Shown here in pieces: positions 23,859 through 35,900 of a DNA stretch of 64,000 nt. The notes below the pieces were generated by a model. That model had not been told where the DNA came from. It saw only the letters and a list, made by a program, of their open reading frames with translations, and searched no databases. The stretch covers positions 1 through 64,000 of the forward strand of contig OENT01000660.1 in NCBI GenBank assembly GCA_900239685.1, given 5' to 3'. Position numbers and translations under genes: made by a program. The stretch comes from Rotaria macrura (Eukaryota > Rotifera > Eurotatoria > Philodinida > Philodinidae). The stretch's first letter is position 1; every line of letters starts with the position of its first letter.

Positions 23859-25893
23859 AAACTGAAACATTTTTCGACTATCTCTAATGAAGATTTTCAA
23901 TAAACTAACTGATTCTATAAATTTTTCTGATCCGATAAACGTATTCATCGAAACATATTCACTATCTTTGACCGTCTTCTATTTAATTCTTACACATCAG
24001 TTATACATACCACGTTTCCTTACGGAATATTTTTCAGACAGAAAGTTTTTCTTTCAAGTTATGATTTGATAGATCATGTTCTTGACGTTTACTGAAATCG
24101 TACCATCGTATCTGACAAAATATATGTAGAAAATCTATTCAAGAGAACTATGTTGTCTCTTTTGTTTTTCACTCTTTTATGTGTTTTTTGATGAAGTCAA
24201 TCATCGAATCAATAGATCTCTTCGAGTAAAACTTCAACATCGTCCGACTACTTTATATCATCAAATATTGATATCGTCTGTTGATGTTCATATCGACAAG
24301 GTTTATACAAATCGAGAATTCTGAAAAAGTATGTTGCCATTCAACAGCGACGACTGTTGACAGGTTATCGATTAATTTTCCGTTTAGATCATCTTCTATA
24401 AGTTAAATCTCGAAACCAATATGGGTCAATCGCATGAATTTGCGTTGTACATTTTTCGAATGTAATTTGAAAAGTTAGTACACGGGTCTATACTGAATAT
24501 AGACAAGAAATTATCAGACCAATTGCGATACTCTTGCTCAAGATGAAACTTGCACAAAATTAAGTAATGCCTTGATACGTCGTTTTTTGATTTCGTTCGT
24601 TCTCTCTAGTAATCTATTTTGTATGCATTTTCTATTGCTCTGACACTGTGGCTTGGATGTGGACTATCTCTATGTTTTAGATTTAGATTCTTTTTATCTG
24701 TAGTAAAAATGACATCTTTTATCAGAGAAAAAGCCGTCCAATAAATAGAAATCTTCTTTCTCCTACTGTTAAAAATTGTATATCCTTCATTTTGTTTTGC
24801 ATTCAAACGATTTCCTTGTCGTGTACGCCTGCTCTTCGGTTATATCGAATCAGCATGTGATAGACATTCAACTGATAAAAAATTTTCTTATATCATATAT
24901 TTCCGAATAGCAACGCTTCGACTTGACTCAAAGTTGCACCTCGTCAACAAGTTTTTTTTTTTACAAATTATATAATAAAATGTACAGCTTATGTTGAACA
25001 CAAACGATAAAATGGAGATTGACTAGATAAATGTATAAATATGTTCATATGAAAAATTTATCGAATAGATTAATATGTTGGAATAAGAGAGATCAAGATT
25101 TGATGTTTGCATATACCGTCGAATACTGTATGTTATTGGTACGGTTGACGTACTTGAGATAATAATTAATCATACAATAGTTATTTTCAAACATCCATTG
25201 ATTCGAAATAATCGAATTTCAAAACGATCAAAAACAAAACAAGAGTATGATTTAAAATAAATACAAAACTTTGAGAATCACTTTTTCTATGGAATAAAAG
25301 TATTCAACAAATATTTTCATAAGGGTTTTAATGAGAGCTTAAAATAAAACATCATAACAACGGCTCCTATCGAGATAAATGTAGGAATATTAGGACTTCT
25401 ACGATCCCTGTTGTCAAAAGTATGAGGAGATGTCGTTTACCTGTTCTCCTACTCTTTCCTCGTTTCGAAAATCTATTCGTTAGAAAAGTATTAAATTGAA
25501 AAAAAACACATATCACATTTCGTTGTTGATAATATCGAATACGAAAAAGTCCAACGATGTCTCTTTTCCTATCACTTTGTGTACCCCTATGTCATATCTA
25601 TAATAGAATTGATATTTGTTTGATTATTCATAAAAGCCATTGTTTAAGATTTTACATATTTCTCTCGTTTTACACGCAAATAACAAATCTTACGAATATT
25701 ATCTAAAAGTGGGAATTTTAAACGTTTTTGTTGAAACAAGTCCAGCCCACTGTTTGAAAAGTTATAGGATATTAGCGAATTCATATGCATTGGTGTTAAC
25801 CGCTCATAATATTCAGATAGTAAATGATTTTAAAATCATATTTTCAACATCAACATCATGAAAATTTTCTACACAGAGTAGAATAATATTAGT
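23859..25893. other. Intergenic, no gene seen
   Basis: 3' flank of the TM-acetyltransferase, then AT-rich sequence. The frames at 24606-24806 (-) and 25640-25861 lack motifs and splice support. Confidence 0.5.
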
Positions 25894-26315
25894 ATGAGAT
25901 TCATGTTAATAGTTCTCAAGGATTTACTAACTATTATAATAACCAATGTTCATTTCTCATTTGTATGGCACTGCGGCCAAAAGACATTTAGAAACTATGC
26001 TAATGATAGAAAGAATTCTAAATTCAAAAAGACTGATGGCCCTCATGTCTATGAAGATGACAATCTACAAGGAGACGAATTATGTCATTTCGATATTTCT
26101 TCATCATTCGAGAAGTAAGTAGATATAGTTAAAAAATAGATGATGACTAACTTTTTCAGATATTGAATTCGCAGCTTTCTGATTTCAGAGCAATTTTACA
26201 AAGCAAAATTTCATTGTGTGCAAAGAAGAATTCTATGTCAATAAATCTTATTGAAGAAAAGATAGACCCATGGAAGTTGGGAAAGTTGAATCACATAAAT
26301 ATTCATGTTTACTAA
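25894..26315 (+). CDS. Unrecognised small two-exon gene, possible secreted protein
   Basis: Not a family I recognise. Proposed exons are 25894-26114 and 26189-26315. A GTAAGT donor at 26115 and the acceptor GATTTCAG ending 26188 define a 74-bp intron, the size typical of this locus. Joining them keeps the frame open for another 41 codons to a TAA at 26313, and AATAAA follows at about 26331. The product is 115 residues. The first about 25 are hydrophobic (MRFMLIVLKDLLTIIIT...), as in a signal peptide or anchor. The rest is charged and hydrophilic with two or three Cys. The agreement of donor, acceptor, frame and poly(A) signal supports a real gene; the lack of homology is the weakness. It converges on the F-box gene. 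Confidence 0.45.
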
Positions 26316-26559
26316 TACATCAACATATTGAATAAAGTACATATATGTCATGCACATGAACATAATTTATTGAGTTACCTGTATATTCTGACAAATAAAC
26401 ATAAAAACAAAGTCACATGAAAAGAAGACGTGTTCTGTGTTACATATATCCAAAGAATAATTTTCACTCTTTGTTTGCTTGTAAATATACATATGTACTT
26501 AAGAATGATTAATAAAAGGGAAGAAAAAAGAAATTTTCTTTGTTTTTTGTGCACATCGT

Positions 26560-27354
26560 CTATTCTAATCGTCGTTTTAATTCAATATAATCTAAATAAA
26601 GACCATACTTTGCATGTATTCGATCGTCATTTTTTATTGATACATAGATATTACATCGTTCATTACCATGAATTTCAACGATGCCAATCGTTTGATAAAA
26701 CCATAGATTTGTTTTAGTTAATTCACAATTAAAACAACGATACATAGATAAGAAATCATCTTGTGTCCAATTTATATATGCTATTTCACATGGATTTGCT
26801 TGTTCAGCAACGGCAACAAATTCTGTATTGCCTAGTATATATGGTAGATCAAGTTTCATGCGAAAAATAACATCATATCGTCCAGGAAGCATATTTTTAA
26901 ATATTGTTTTAATATGTAGCGAATAACAAAATTCAATTGTATCATTTATATAGAGAACTTCACCATTTAGACTCGATGAATCAACTATAGTTACATAATT
27001 TCGATTCATATCAAAAGATATCTGTTGAAAATCAGCAAATGATATACAATGACGTTTAAGTAATTCCAAATATATTAATTTTGAACGACATGATCGATTA
27101 ATTCGTGAACGAAATTCATTGTTTTCATCAATTAAAATAGAAGGATTCTTGACACAGCGACGCCATATGGCCAAGCCAAATTTCGTTCGAATAAGAGACG
27201 CCCAAAAATCATTACTAGTGAAAAGTGTATGTAAATGAGTACACGTTTGACTAAGACGATCAATATCATTGATATTTAAATAATTACCAATATGAAACCA
27301 AAGTGAATCAATAAGATCAGAAGACCAATCGGGTTGTTCTTGTTCTGTGTTCAT
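26560..27354 (-). CDS. F-box protein with PP2-like C-terminal domain
   Basis: A single-exon protein of about 264 residues from the ATG at 27354; an in-frame ATG at 27378 would add eight residues. The N-terminus carries an F-box (LWFHIGNYLNINDIDRLSQT, then CTHLHTLFTSNDFWASLI), which binds Skp1 in SCF ubiquitin ligases. The C-terminal about 130 residues (LPGRYDVIFRMKLDL, FVAVAEQ, WFYQTIGIVEIHG, YGLYLDYIELK) resemble the phloem-protein-2/FBA-type beta-sandwich that recruits substrates, sometimes glycoproteins, in F-box proteins. The F-box is clear; the PP2 reading is moderate. It is divergent from SNIP1, with about 970 bp between the starts. Confidence 0.75.
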   Translation of the reverse strand: MNTEQEQPDWSSDLIDSLWFHIGNYLNINDIDRLSQTCTHLHTLFTSNDFWASLIRTKFGLAIWRRCVKNPSILIDENNEFRSRINRSCRSKLIYLELLKRHCISFADFQQISFDMNRNYVTIVDSSSLNGEVLYINDTIEFCYSLHIKTIFKNMLPGRYDVIFRMKLDLPYILGNTEFVAVAEQANPCEIAYINWTQDDFLSMYRCFNCELTKTNLWFYQTIGIVEIHGNERCNIYVSIKNDDRIHAKYGLYLDYIELKRRLE

Positions 27355-28323
27355 CCTTTTTATGATAAATACAATCATGATTACTTAGGTAGTGCATATG
27401 TTTATGATGATGCCATCGTCTTACCTAATCGAAGCGAACTATTCGATCACATTACTTACTCGTTTTCTTTTTACTCTTGTTGAATCAAAAAATGATCGTA
27501 TGCAAAATGTCTGCTGCTCTTGAAGAGTTAATCACCGTTACATTAAAGAGAAGTCTGCAGGGTCATAGCAAGGTTTCAGCCTTCATCAACAACGTCGACC
27601 GTCGTTGTCCTTAATTTGATGAGAAAAAAGAATGACAATACTTCATGATAGTAATGGTACTATTACATACCTTTACCGTATATATGTATTGATAGTAATG
27701 ATTGTAAACTGAAACAAGATGCAGCAATGTTGAATACGAATATAGAATGTTTTATGAAAGAAACCAGAAATAGTCTTGAACAACAACAACAAGTAACTAT
27801 TTCTTTTTTTATGTGTGACCTAGATAATCCTAATTGAATACAAATGATTTATGTATGTTGTACAATCAATTTTTATGTTTTATTTCAATGAAAAAAAAAA
27901 GAAAAGAAAAGATCCATGCTCAAGTAGTACGTAATCTTCGTTTCTTTCTCAATAGAAAACGAAGTTCAATGTCATGTTATATCGTATATTGGTTCTATTG
28001 AAAATTGCTGTTAACTAATAATGACGATAGGATATTTATTCTTAATCCATAGTTATTTAGTGTACTTGATGAAAGATTATAATAGTGTCTCAAGACTTTT
28101 CATTGTACTCCCGATGCACATTTGCGTGGTAATTCATTGCTCTTTCATTCGTATGAATAGATGTTTCGTATGAGAACGCCATCTATGCAGCCTGTTGGTA
28201 TGAATAGGTCGACGATCTGAACGAATCCGACAATAACAAAGGAAAATAAGCCAGTTTCATCATCATACGTACACCATTACTACTATTGTCTATCATTGAG
28301 TTTTGAAATATTTAAAATAGATT
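27355..28323. promoter_or_regulatory. Divergent intergenic region between F-box gene and SNIP1
   Basis: 969 bp between two divergently oriented genes, so both promoters should lie here. Low-complexity CAACAACAAC (27780-27790) and AAAAGAAAAG tracts (about 27890-27910) are the only notable features. No exon was found and no specific promoter motif can be supported. Confidence 0.4.
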
Positions 28324-29691
28324 ATGGGTCGTTCCCCTAAAGCAAGTTCACATCGTAGTTCTAGTTCAAGTCACAAGAATAAAAATCGAAGACATTCATC
28401 GTCATCTTCGGGTTCGGATCATGATCATAGGCACGATCAAAAACGACCTCGAGAACAATATCGTCATGATGTAAACTCACGTTCAAGTAAATATTTTCAA
28501 TAAAAATTGAATTAATATGTCTTATTCGACATATTTAGATGTTTGCATCAAACAAGAAGTTACAACTAATGATGATGCATCTCGTCATCGACAACGTAAA
28601 CCATATGAATCTTCTGGAACACAACATCACAATTCACGTGGAAGACAAGAAAAAAAGTATGAGTGGGGAAAACAGATGGAAAAAGATAAACCAAAAGAAG
28701 CTCCTGTTGAAGTCGAAAAACCAAACTTTGGTCTATCCGGTGCTTTACTCAAAGATACAAACACTTATAAAGGTGTCGTTATTAAATATAGTGAGCCTGT
28801 TGAAGCTCGAAAACCAAAACGGCGATGGCGCTTTTATGTTTTCAAAGGCGATCAGGTTAGTGTTTAAATCGATGAATGAATTAATTCTGTTTTTTTTTTC
28901 GAGAATGAAAAATGAAATTGAAATTCTTTTTCTTCGTGCATCTGAATAATAGACATACATTAACTAAAATATAGGAAAATATTCTAAAAAGATCATCTTT
29001 CATTGAGCACGTATCTAAAAGTCATGATCTTTTTGATAGACATGCTATGTTAAAAGACGAACATTTGTTTCAATTGAAATTTTCTGATTAGAATATTCGT
29101 TGAGTATCTAAATGCAAACGTTCATTAAAATGTGATCGATATACGTTAGTTGACACAATGTCATATGAAATCAATGGAGTTCTCTGTTGAGACTAAAACG
29201 AAAAACAAATCCAGTTGATCTTCCGTTGATAATCAAAACATATTTCTTTTTTTTGTAGAGGACGTTTATTATATTGTCTATCTTCATAGGAATTACCAAT
29301 GTATCAAATTCATCGACAATCAGCATACTTAATTGGTCGTGAACGTGGTATTTGTGATTTGCCAGTCGATCATCCGTCTTGTTCAAAACAACATGCTGTT
29401 TTACAATATCGTTTGATGGATTATAAACGTGATGATGGCTCAATGAGTCGTCGTGTTATTCCTTACATCATTGATTTAGGTTCAGCTAATGGTACATTTC
29501 TTAATAATCAAAAGATTGAACCACAACGTTATTATGAATTACGTGAAAATGATGTTATCAAATTTGGTTTTAGTACAAGAGAATATGTTCTACTACATGA
29601 AGATTCAGCAAATAAGATTGAACTAGTTGGTGGCTATGAAGATGAAGGTGTAGAAATAAAACAAGAACCACAGGATGTTCCGGCAAAATGA
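28324..29691 (+). CDS. SNIP1: SNIP1-like FHA-domain nuclear protein
   Basis: Three exons: 28324-28486, 28539-28855, 29290-29691; 293 residues. SNIP1 is a nuclear FHA protein of spliceosome-linked complexes that also acts in SMAD/NF-kB signalling and microRNA biogenesis. The N-terminus is Ser/Arg/His-rich and disordered, shorter than in vertebrates (about 396 residues in total there). The block PNFGLSGALLKDTNTYKGVV before the FHA domain is a family hallmark. The FHA domain (about 165-280) has YLIGRERGICDLPVDHPS, SKQHAVLQYR and DLGSANGTFLNN, retaining the phosphothreonine-binding Arg, Ser and Asn. Phases at both junctions agree, and exon 3 follows a TTCATAG acceptor. The C-terminal acidic tail is short. 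The 434-bp second intron is longer than average. It is the first gene of a tight + strand cluster with a micro-ORF and XPB. Confidence 0.95.
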
Positions 29692-29763
29692 CTTGTCTAT
29701 TGTGTTGCTTTTGTTCTTGAGAGAAAAAGATTAATGAGATTTTGTATATATATATATTCTTTC

Positions 29764-29790
29764 TTTCTTTCTTTCTCTATCTAATTTCAG
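29764..29790 (+). promoter_or_regulatory. Intercistronic pyrimidine tract and splice acceptor
   Basis: A TTTCTTTCTTTCTTTCTC tract followed by TAATTTCAG (ending 29790), 99 bp after the SNIP1 stop and 13 bp before the micro-ORF ATG. No AATAAA occurs between SNIP1 and this site. The spacing and layout are those of trans-splice acceptors inside operons (about 100 bp in nematodes). The role is inferred. Confidence 0.5.
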
Positions 29791-29803
29791 ATATAATAAA
29801 CTG

Positions 29804-29941
29804 ATGAAACATGATAAACAACAATTAAAATCTTCATCTCCATTGAGTACATACGATATAATTCTTGGTGTTATCATAATATTTGTAGCAGTTGCATACG
29901 GATTACTAAATATTTATCTTTATAGCCAGATTTCAGTATAA
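29804..29941 (+). CDS. 45-residue single-pass membrane microprotein
   Basis: Not a family I can name. A polar N-terminus (MKHDKQQLKSSSPLSTYD) is followed by one hydrophobic helix (IILGVIIIFVAVAYGLLNIYLY) and a short SQISV tail. It is preceded by a good splice acceptor (ending 29790), and its TAA is only six bases before the XPB ATG at 29948. A second acceptor-like TTTCAG (29931-29936) lies within its last codons, just right for splicing the XPB message. It may be a true short membrane protein in an operon, or an upstream ORF controlling XPB translation. The clean helix and flanking acceptor favour the first. Confidence 0.5.
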   Translation: MKHDKQQLKSSSPLSTYDIILGVIIIFVAVAYGLLNIYLYSQISV

Positions 29942-29947
29942 AAACCC

Positions 29948-32900
29948 ATGAATAAACGAACTGCATCTAAAGATCCAGCCGGACGTGTATCTAAACTATT
30001 GAAAAGTATCGATAATAATGATTATCTTGATGATGATGAAACTAATGACGGTAGTATAATAATTTTTTGAACGATGTTTCATTCATAATACCTGTTGGTT
30101 GATTGTTAATAGAAGCATTCATTCCAAAAGCAGCATCTCGACGTTTAGAAGATTCGGTTGATGTTGAAGATGATGATTTATATCGACCATCTACAACAGG
30201 AGCAACTAGCCTTGGTGTGAAGGATTACACTTCGGAAATGGAATTAAAATCTGATCATGAAAGTCGCCCATTATGGGTTACACCAGGTAGATTATTTTAT
30301 TGAATAATGTCTTTTTCTTATTACATATTTCTTTTTAGATGGTCATATTTTTCTCGAGTCATTTTCATCAGTGTATAGACATGCTCATGATTTTCTAATT
30401 GCCATCGCTGAAGTATGTATGAAACAAATAGAACGATTGTATAGGGAAATATGTGAGTGTTAGTCAATGAATGTAACGTTCGTTATTTAAGGTGGGATGT
30501 GTAGGGAGCTATGAATGTACTCAGGGTCAAACGTTGTATTCTGTTTTTCATATTCTAATGTGTTGTAACAAGTGTTCGAAGTGCTTTTTACATATATGAA
30601 ATTAGGAATGTAAAAGGTTCAGCATGAACCTTTGTTTTCGACCATGTCTATAATATAAGAATGAATTATGTTTCTATACTTTTACGAATAACTTTGCTAT
30701 TTCAAACAGATTTTTAGTAATGTTTGATGGTCTAGAAAACTCTCCGAACAATTTTGTTCCCAGTTAGATAAGTGAAAGATTTATTTCTTTGTGAGAACTC
30801 AATTGTATTTTCATAGATCTTAAAATGATCTATGATAACACTAACTATCTTGCCTATTTCTAATAAAATTCGCATTTTGTAGCCAGGATACTTACCCTAC
30901 AACACATGTCTTTTATTATAGCATGATGTAGAGAAACTGCACTGTATTGATGTTCAACTAATTTAGAGCGTTACATATTGAGAAAGATTGATATTGAATG
31001 TTACTCGAATTTATCATAGGGTTATTAGGCATGCCTGAGTCATGTCGATAAATTTGAAGACGACAAGGTGGTAGCCCTATATATATATATATATATTGCT
31101 TTTATTCTTTCCTTTCGTCTATATTGTAGATGTGAATCATTAGCAGTTGTTTGTATAATGATATCCTTAATATTCGTATGAGCACTGACATTGCAACTAC
31201 GATTTTCACATTTACGAATATTTAATTGTAAATGTTTTTTTTCTGCTTGTCCCCTTAGCGAACGCGACATTTTATTGATTAAGTTTTTCAAAAAATGTTT
31301 TTTTTTTCAATACAGACAAATCTAAACATTTTCAGATGCAGATTTTTGCTTAGGTTACGTGTTTGAACATTTGTCTTTAAAATAATTGGGTTTTAGTATC
31401 GAAGAAGAGCAGATTTTATAATTTACAAAAAATGAAGAATGACGTAACATTCGTTGCAGAATTTGATTCTCTTCAATACGGCTTTTTTACTTTTTGTTTT
31501 CATTCCTCAGTGGAACTTCTAAGTTCTTGTATAGATAATAATCAATACATATGGAAATAAACTATTTCTAAGCACATTAACTGCCTCAAGTTGATCCACC
31601 GAAAACGGTAGCATACCGTTAGATGATGATGAAACATTCCTACAAGTCTAAAACTTTAGATAAACTGAATCATTCTTGCAGCATGAATAGAGTATGACAA
31701 GTTGCATCGAATAGTGCTTGAACGACCTTATGAACTCTCAGAACATTAGAGATAATAATGAGTCCAAAACGTAGCAGCGTTATGGTTCGACAAGCCGTTT
31801 CACTGGCATAACAAATTTATTTTTAACTAACAAATAATGGTTTCGTTTTACTCCTTATAATAAGTGATATTGTACTGGCCATCATACGTCGCTATATGGA
31901 AGTATGAATGATTGTAAAGAATTAGATATTCTTGGCTGATACGATTGTCCTTTTATTAGCAACGATTCTGATAGTTAGATTTGATTAGCTTAAGGTCTAT
32001 TTTTTATGACTGTTCTGTTAATTTCTAAAGGAATTTTTGTTTATTGTACATCCTATTCTTATGATTAACAGTTGTACCTCACTATTTGTCAGCTCGCCCA
32101 ATTTTCACAACTTTATATTCTACTGAGATTTCATTCTTAGCATCTGCGAACTTGTCGACATGTTTCCTCTCTGCATTATTCAGTACATTCGATTATTAAA
32201 CCACATTCTCGTTGTGTTCTATTCATGCTTACATTTCAAGAAGTATAGACTGTCGTTGAATAATTACTATCCACGAAATTATTCTCTTTTGTCTACTTGC
32301 AATTTTGAATTCGATGCATTGTCAAAGATTTTATCTATGTTTTCATTGTTCTAGCCTGTTTGTCGACCAGAATATATTCATGAATATAAATTATCAGCCT
32401 ATTCCCTTTATGCTGCTGTATCTGTTGGTTTGCAAACAAAAGATATCATTGAATATTTACAACGACTAAGTAAAACATCCATACCCAGTGGTATCATCGA
32501 ATTTATTCGAGTAAATAATTTCATTCACAATTTAATATCGATGGATAAATAAATCTATGTTATTTATCAACTTTTAGTTATGTACAATAAGTTATGCTAA
32601 AGTAAAATTAGTATTGAAACATAATCGATATTTTGTTGAAAGTGCTTTTCCTGTAAGTTTTGTTTATGTAGTTTTCCTTTTTCTTTTTCTAAACGTATGT
32701 TTGTGATTAGGAAATTTTGAAAAATATTCTTAAAGATCCACAAGTTCAAGAATGTCGATTAGATACAAGTAGCAATGCAATGGATGCAACTTTGTCAACA
32801 GAGGTTTGAAAAAAAAAGATTCTAATAAATACACGATCATCAGAGTTGAGTCTTCTCTTTTGAAACATGATGTTTACGCAGAGCGGGCCTGAATCAGCCA

Positions 32901-35900
32901 ACATTGCGGAGGCGGGACGATGAGGTTTTTAGGAGGGTGTTAAAAATAATTCGAAAAGAACGCAAGAAAAATAGTCATGTTTGGATTGGAGGGGCTTTCA
33001 TTTCCCCCTGAATTGGGTCTGCCCTGTGTTCACGTTTCAAAAAAAATTGAAGACCATCGTATAAAGAAGAATTTCTTTTACTTTTATCTACTCTTCAGAA
33101 ATCTCGAATCGTTATTCCTGGCATAGCACCGTCAACTGCCGGTACAACAAATGATACACCAACAGCAGCAAGTGAACAAGTACCGGACGATATTCGACGT
33201 TTATATGAAAAAATTGATCGAGATGAAGAAGATATTGAAGATTTAAAAATTGTTTCATTTGAAGTTATTCAAAGTAAAATTGAACTTCTTCGAAAACGGT
33301 AATCACTTGTTCTTTGTTTCGAAAATTATATTTCTCGTGTTTTATTCGCATGATACATATATAGATGTCAAGAGTTAGAACATCCACTACTTGAAGAATA
33401 TGATTTTCGTCATGATACAATGTTGAAAAATCTAAATATTGAGCTTCGACCAAATGCTATTTTACGACCTTATCAAGAAAAGAGTTTGAGAAAAATGTTT
33501 GGCAATGGTATAAGCGATCTAAACCGAAATCACATAGACAAGTAATGAATGTATTTTCTAGGACGTGCACGATCTGGTTTAATTGTTCTACCGTGTGGTA
33601 TGGATTCGAAAGAAAGAATATCATAATCGTAAATAGAGAATGTGTTTGTTTTTAGGTGCCGGAAAATCTTTAGTTGGTGTAACAGCAGCGTGTACGATAA
33701 ATAAAAGTTGTTTAGTACTTTGCAATTCAAATGTATCTGTTCAACAATGGAAACAACAATTTAAAATGTGGTCAACAGCCGATGATTCTAAAGTGAAATT
33801 ATTTACATCAGATGATAAAGACAAGCCAAATGGTAATCAACATCCAGAGCGTATTTTCTATCATCATTGATGGAAAAGAAATTTTTCAGACATTACTCTA
33901 CGTTAAGTTTTTAATGTATGAAGAATGAGCTATGCGATGACATTTAAATTTATACTTGATTGAGGATATCTAACCACTCTCGGAGATGAAAAGAAAAGTT
34001 TTTTGTCCTCGATCAATCTTTCACGAAAAAAATTTAATTCTTTACGCAAAATGAGCGTTTGTAGATGAGAAAGTACTGTTTCACCGTTTCTATGACATTG
34101 AAAGCGATTTCAAATAAAAATTTTATTCATCTATACTATAGCGCTGGACAATAGTTTAGGACTCTTTTTTCTAGTCGATTTCTCGAATGATAAGCAATAA
34201 AGATCCGATTTAAAACGTGATATACATAGTATGAATGAAGGGCTATAAGATGCAGTATGGAAGTTGACTAGATCTTCTAACTGGGGTTTTTTTAAAATTA
34301 AAAAAGATTTTTAGGTGAAAAATGTTGTTTGGTTTTTAGTATTTTGCTGTTTTTAACCGAAAAGTTTTCGCTAAAATAGATGAAACCTTGATGCTTCGAT
34401 AGAGAATTTCACGAGCTGTCCACTGCTAAAATGATTTTGGACTTTACACTCTATTTTGGCCACCTAAAGTCCGTTTTATTGAATTCGGCAGCAAAAACTC
34501 GAACAAGAGCTATTTACTCCGTTAAATTAAATCCTATCTCAATGTATTATACACCAAAAGGAAGAGCATAAAAACCTAGACAAGTTGAAGTATTTCAAAT
34601 TTAAAAATAATCAGATTTTCATAGATCTTTCTGAAAGAAAAGGTTTTAGCAAAACTGGCCAGCCTTGATTTTTTAAAACTTTCGTTACGAAAACTAAGTT
34701 TTTTATTTTTAAAACTAGTTAGATAAATAGAGCACAAAGTTCTACACAAGAATATGTCTTTCTTGGTTTCGTTCATCGTCACATCTTAAAGTTCTAAAAT
34801 CAAAAACTTTCAGTTCATTTGGAAAAATGTCACTTTTTGTCAGTGTATTTCACTCTCAAAAGTATTTTACTTGTAACTTCACGTAGAAAAGCCCTAAAAG
34901 TTTAAGAAACGTCTGAATTTGCTCAGCGTAAAATAGGTTACCGTATTTCTAAATAAAGTAAAACATTACCGAAATTATTAGTAAAGAAATACGTTGCGAA
35001 AAAGCGACATCTTTCGAAATGAGAAACTTTTGTTTTCGTTCCGATTCTCTGAGATCCGACTATGAACCGAAGCGAAAAAGACATATTCTTACACTAGTTT
35101 CAAAGATGAAGAAAATTGTGTTTTGCAGTGAAATTTTCGAAAAACCAAAGGGTAGTAGTTTTTACAAAAAATTTTTCTATGAAAACATACAAGAAAACGT
35201 GATTATTTTGCAACTTAAATACATAATCTTATGCTGTTTTTCACACTCTTTCTTTTGGTGTATGACACATTTAGATAGAGTGTTGCTTGATGGAGTTACC
35301 TGCTGTTGTTAGGGGTTTTACGGAGGTTTTCAGTAAAACGTTGTTTAAGGAACAAAAATGGAGTTTAAAAAGTAAATGTCATTCCAGCAATGGACAGCTT
35401 GAAAAATTCCCTATTGATCAACTGGCGTTTGAATTTTTTGGTGAAAATCTGTTGGTTGGTTAGGAAAACCGAAGTACAAAACATGAAAATAACCGCTTTT
35501 TCGTGCAAAAATCTTGTGTTAGTTTTTGAAAAAATTGTACGAAAAGATCTAGTCAACTCCCATAGTGCATCTTATAGCCCGTCATTCATACTATGCATGT
35601 CACCTTTTAAATCGGATCTTAATCGCTTATCATTCGAGAAATCGACTAGAAAAAAAAAGTCCTAAACTTTTGTCCAGCGCTGTAGTCACTATTTCAGAAT
35701 GGCATTATGTTTTTTGTAGGGAAAACTATCACTTTGGTAGTTTTTCTAAAGGTGGTCGCAAACTTTGCCCAATTAAAAAGAAAACCAAGGATTCTATTAG
35801 GTCGGCATTGTCTAAACAGAAGAGGGTTACGTTTTTGACACAATAGTTTTTTCAATTATCTTAGAAACTCAGAGAGTTAGAAAGTTCGTTCAGTTGGTCA

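Noticed and set aside
28539-28949. Long alternative frame over SNIP1 exon 2
   Set aside because: Shadow of SNIP1; the SNIP1 frame is confirmed by family-specific sequence and by phases.
31040-31291. Nested minus-strand gene in XPB intron 3
   Set aside because: The frame runs through a TA microsatellite (Ile-Tyr repeats) and shows no domain.
35019-35846. Possible Tc1 transposase inside or beside the XPB intron element
   Set aside because: No DDE motif or helix-turn-helix could be read. The frames follow the palindrome, and the one leaving it (to 35846) is merely basic.
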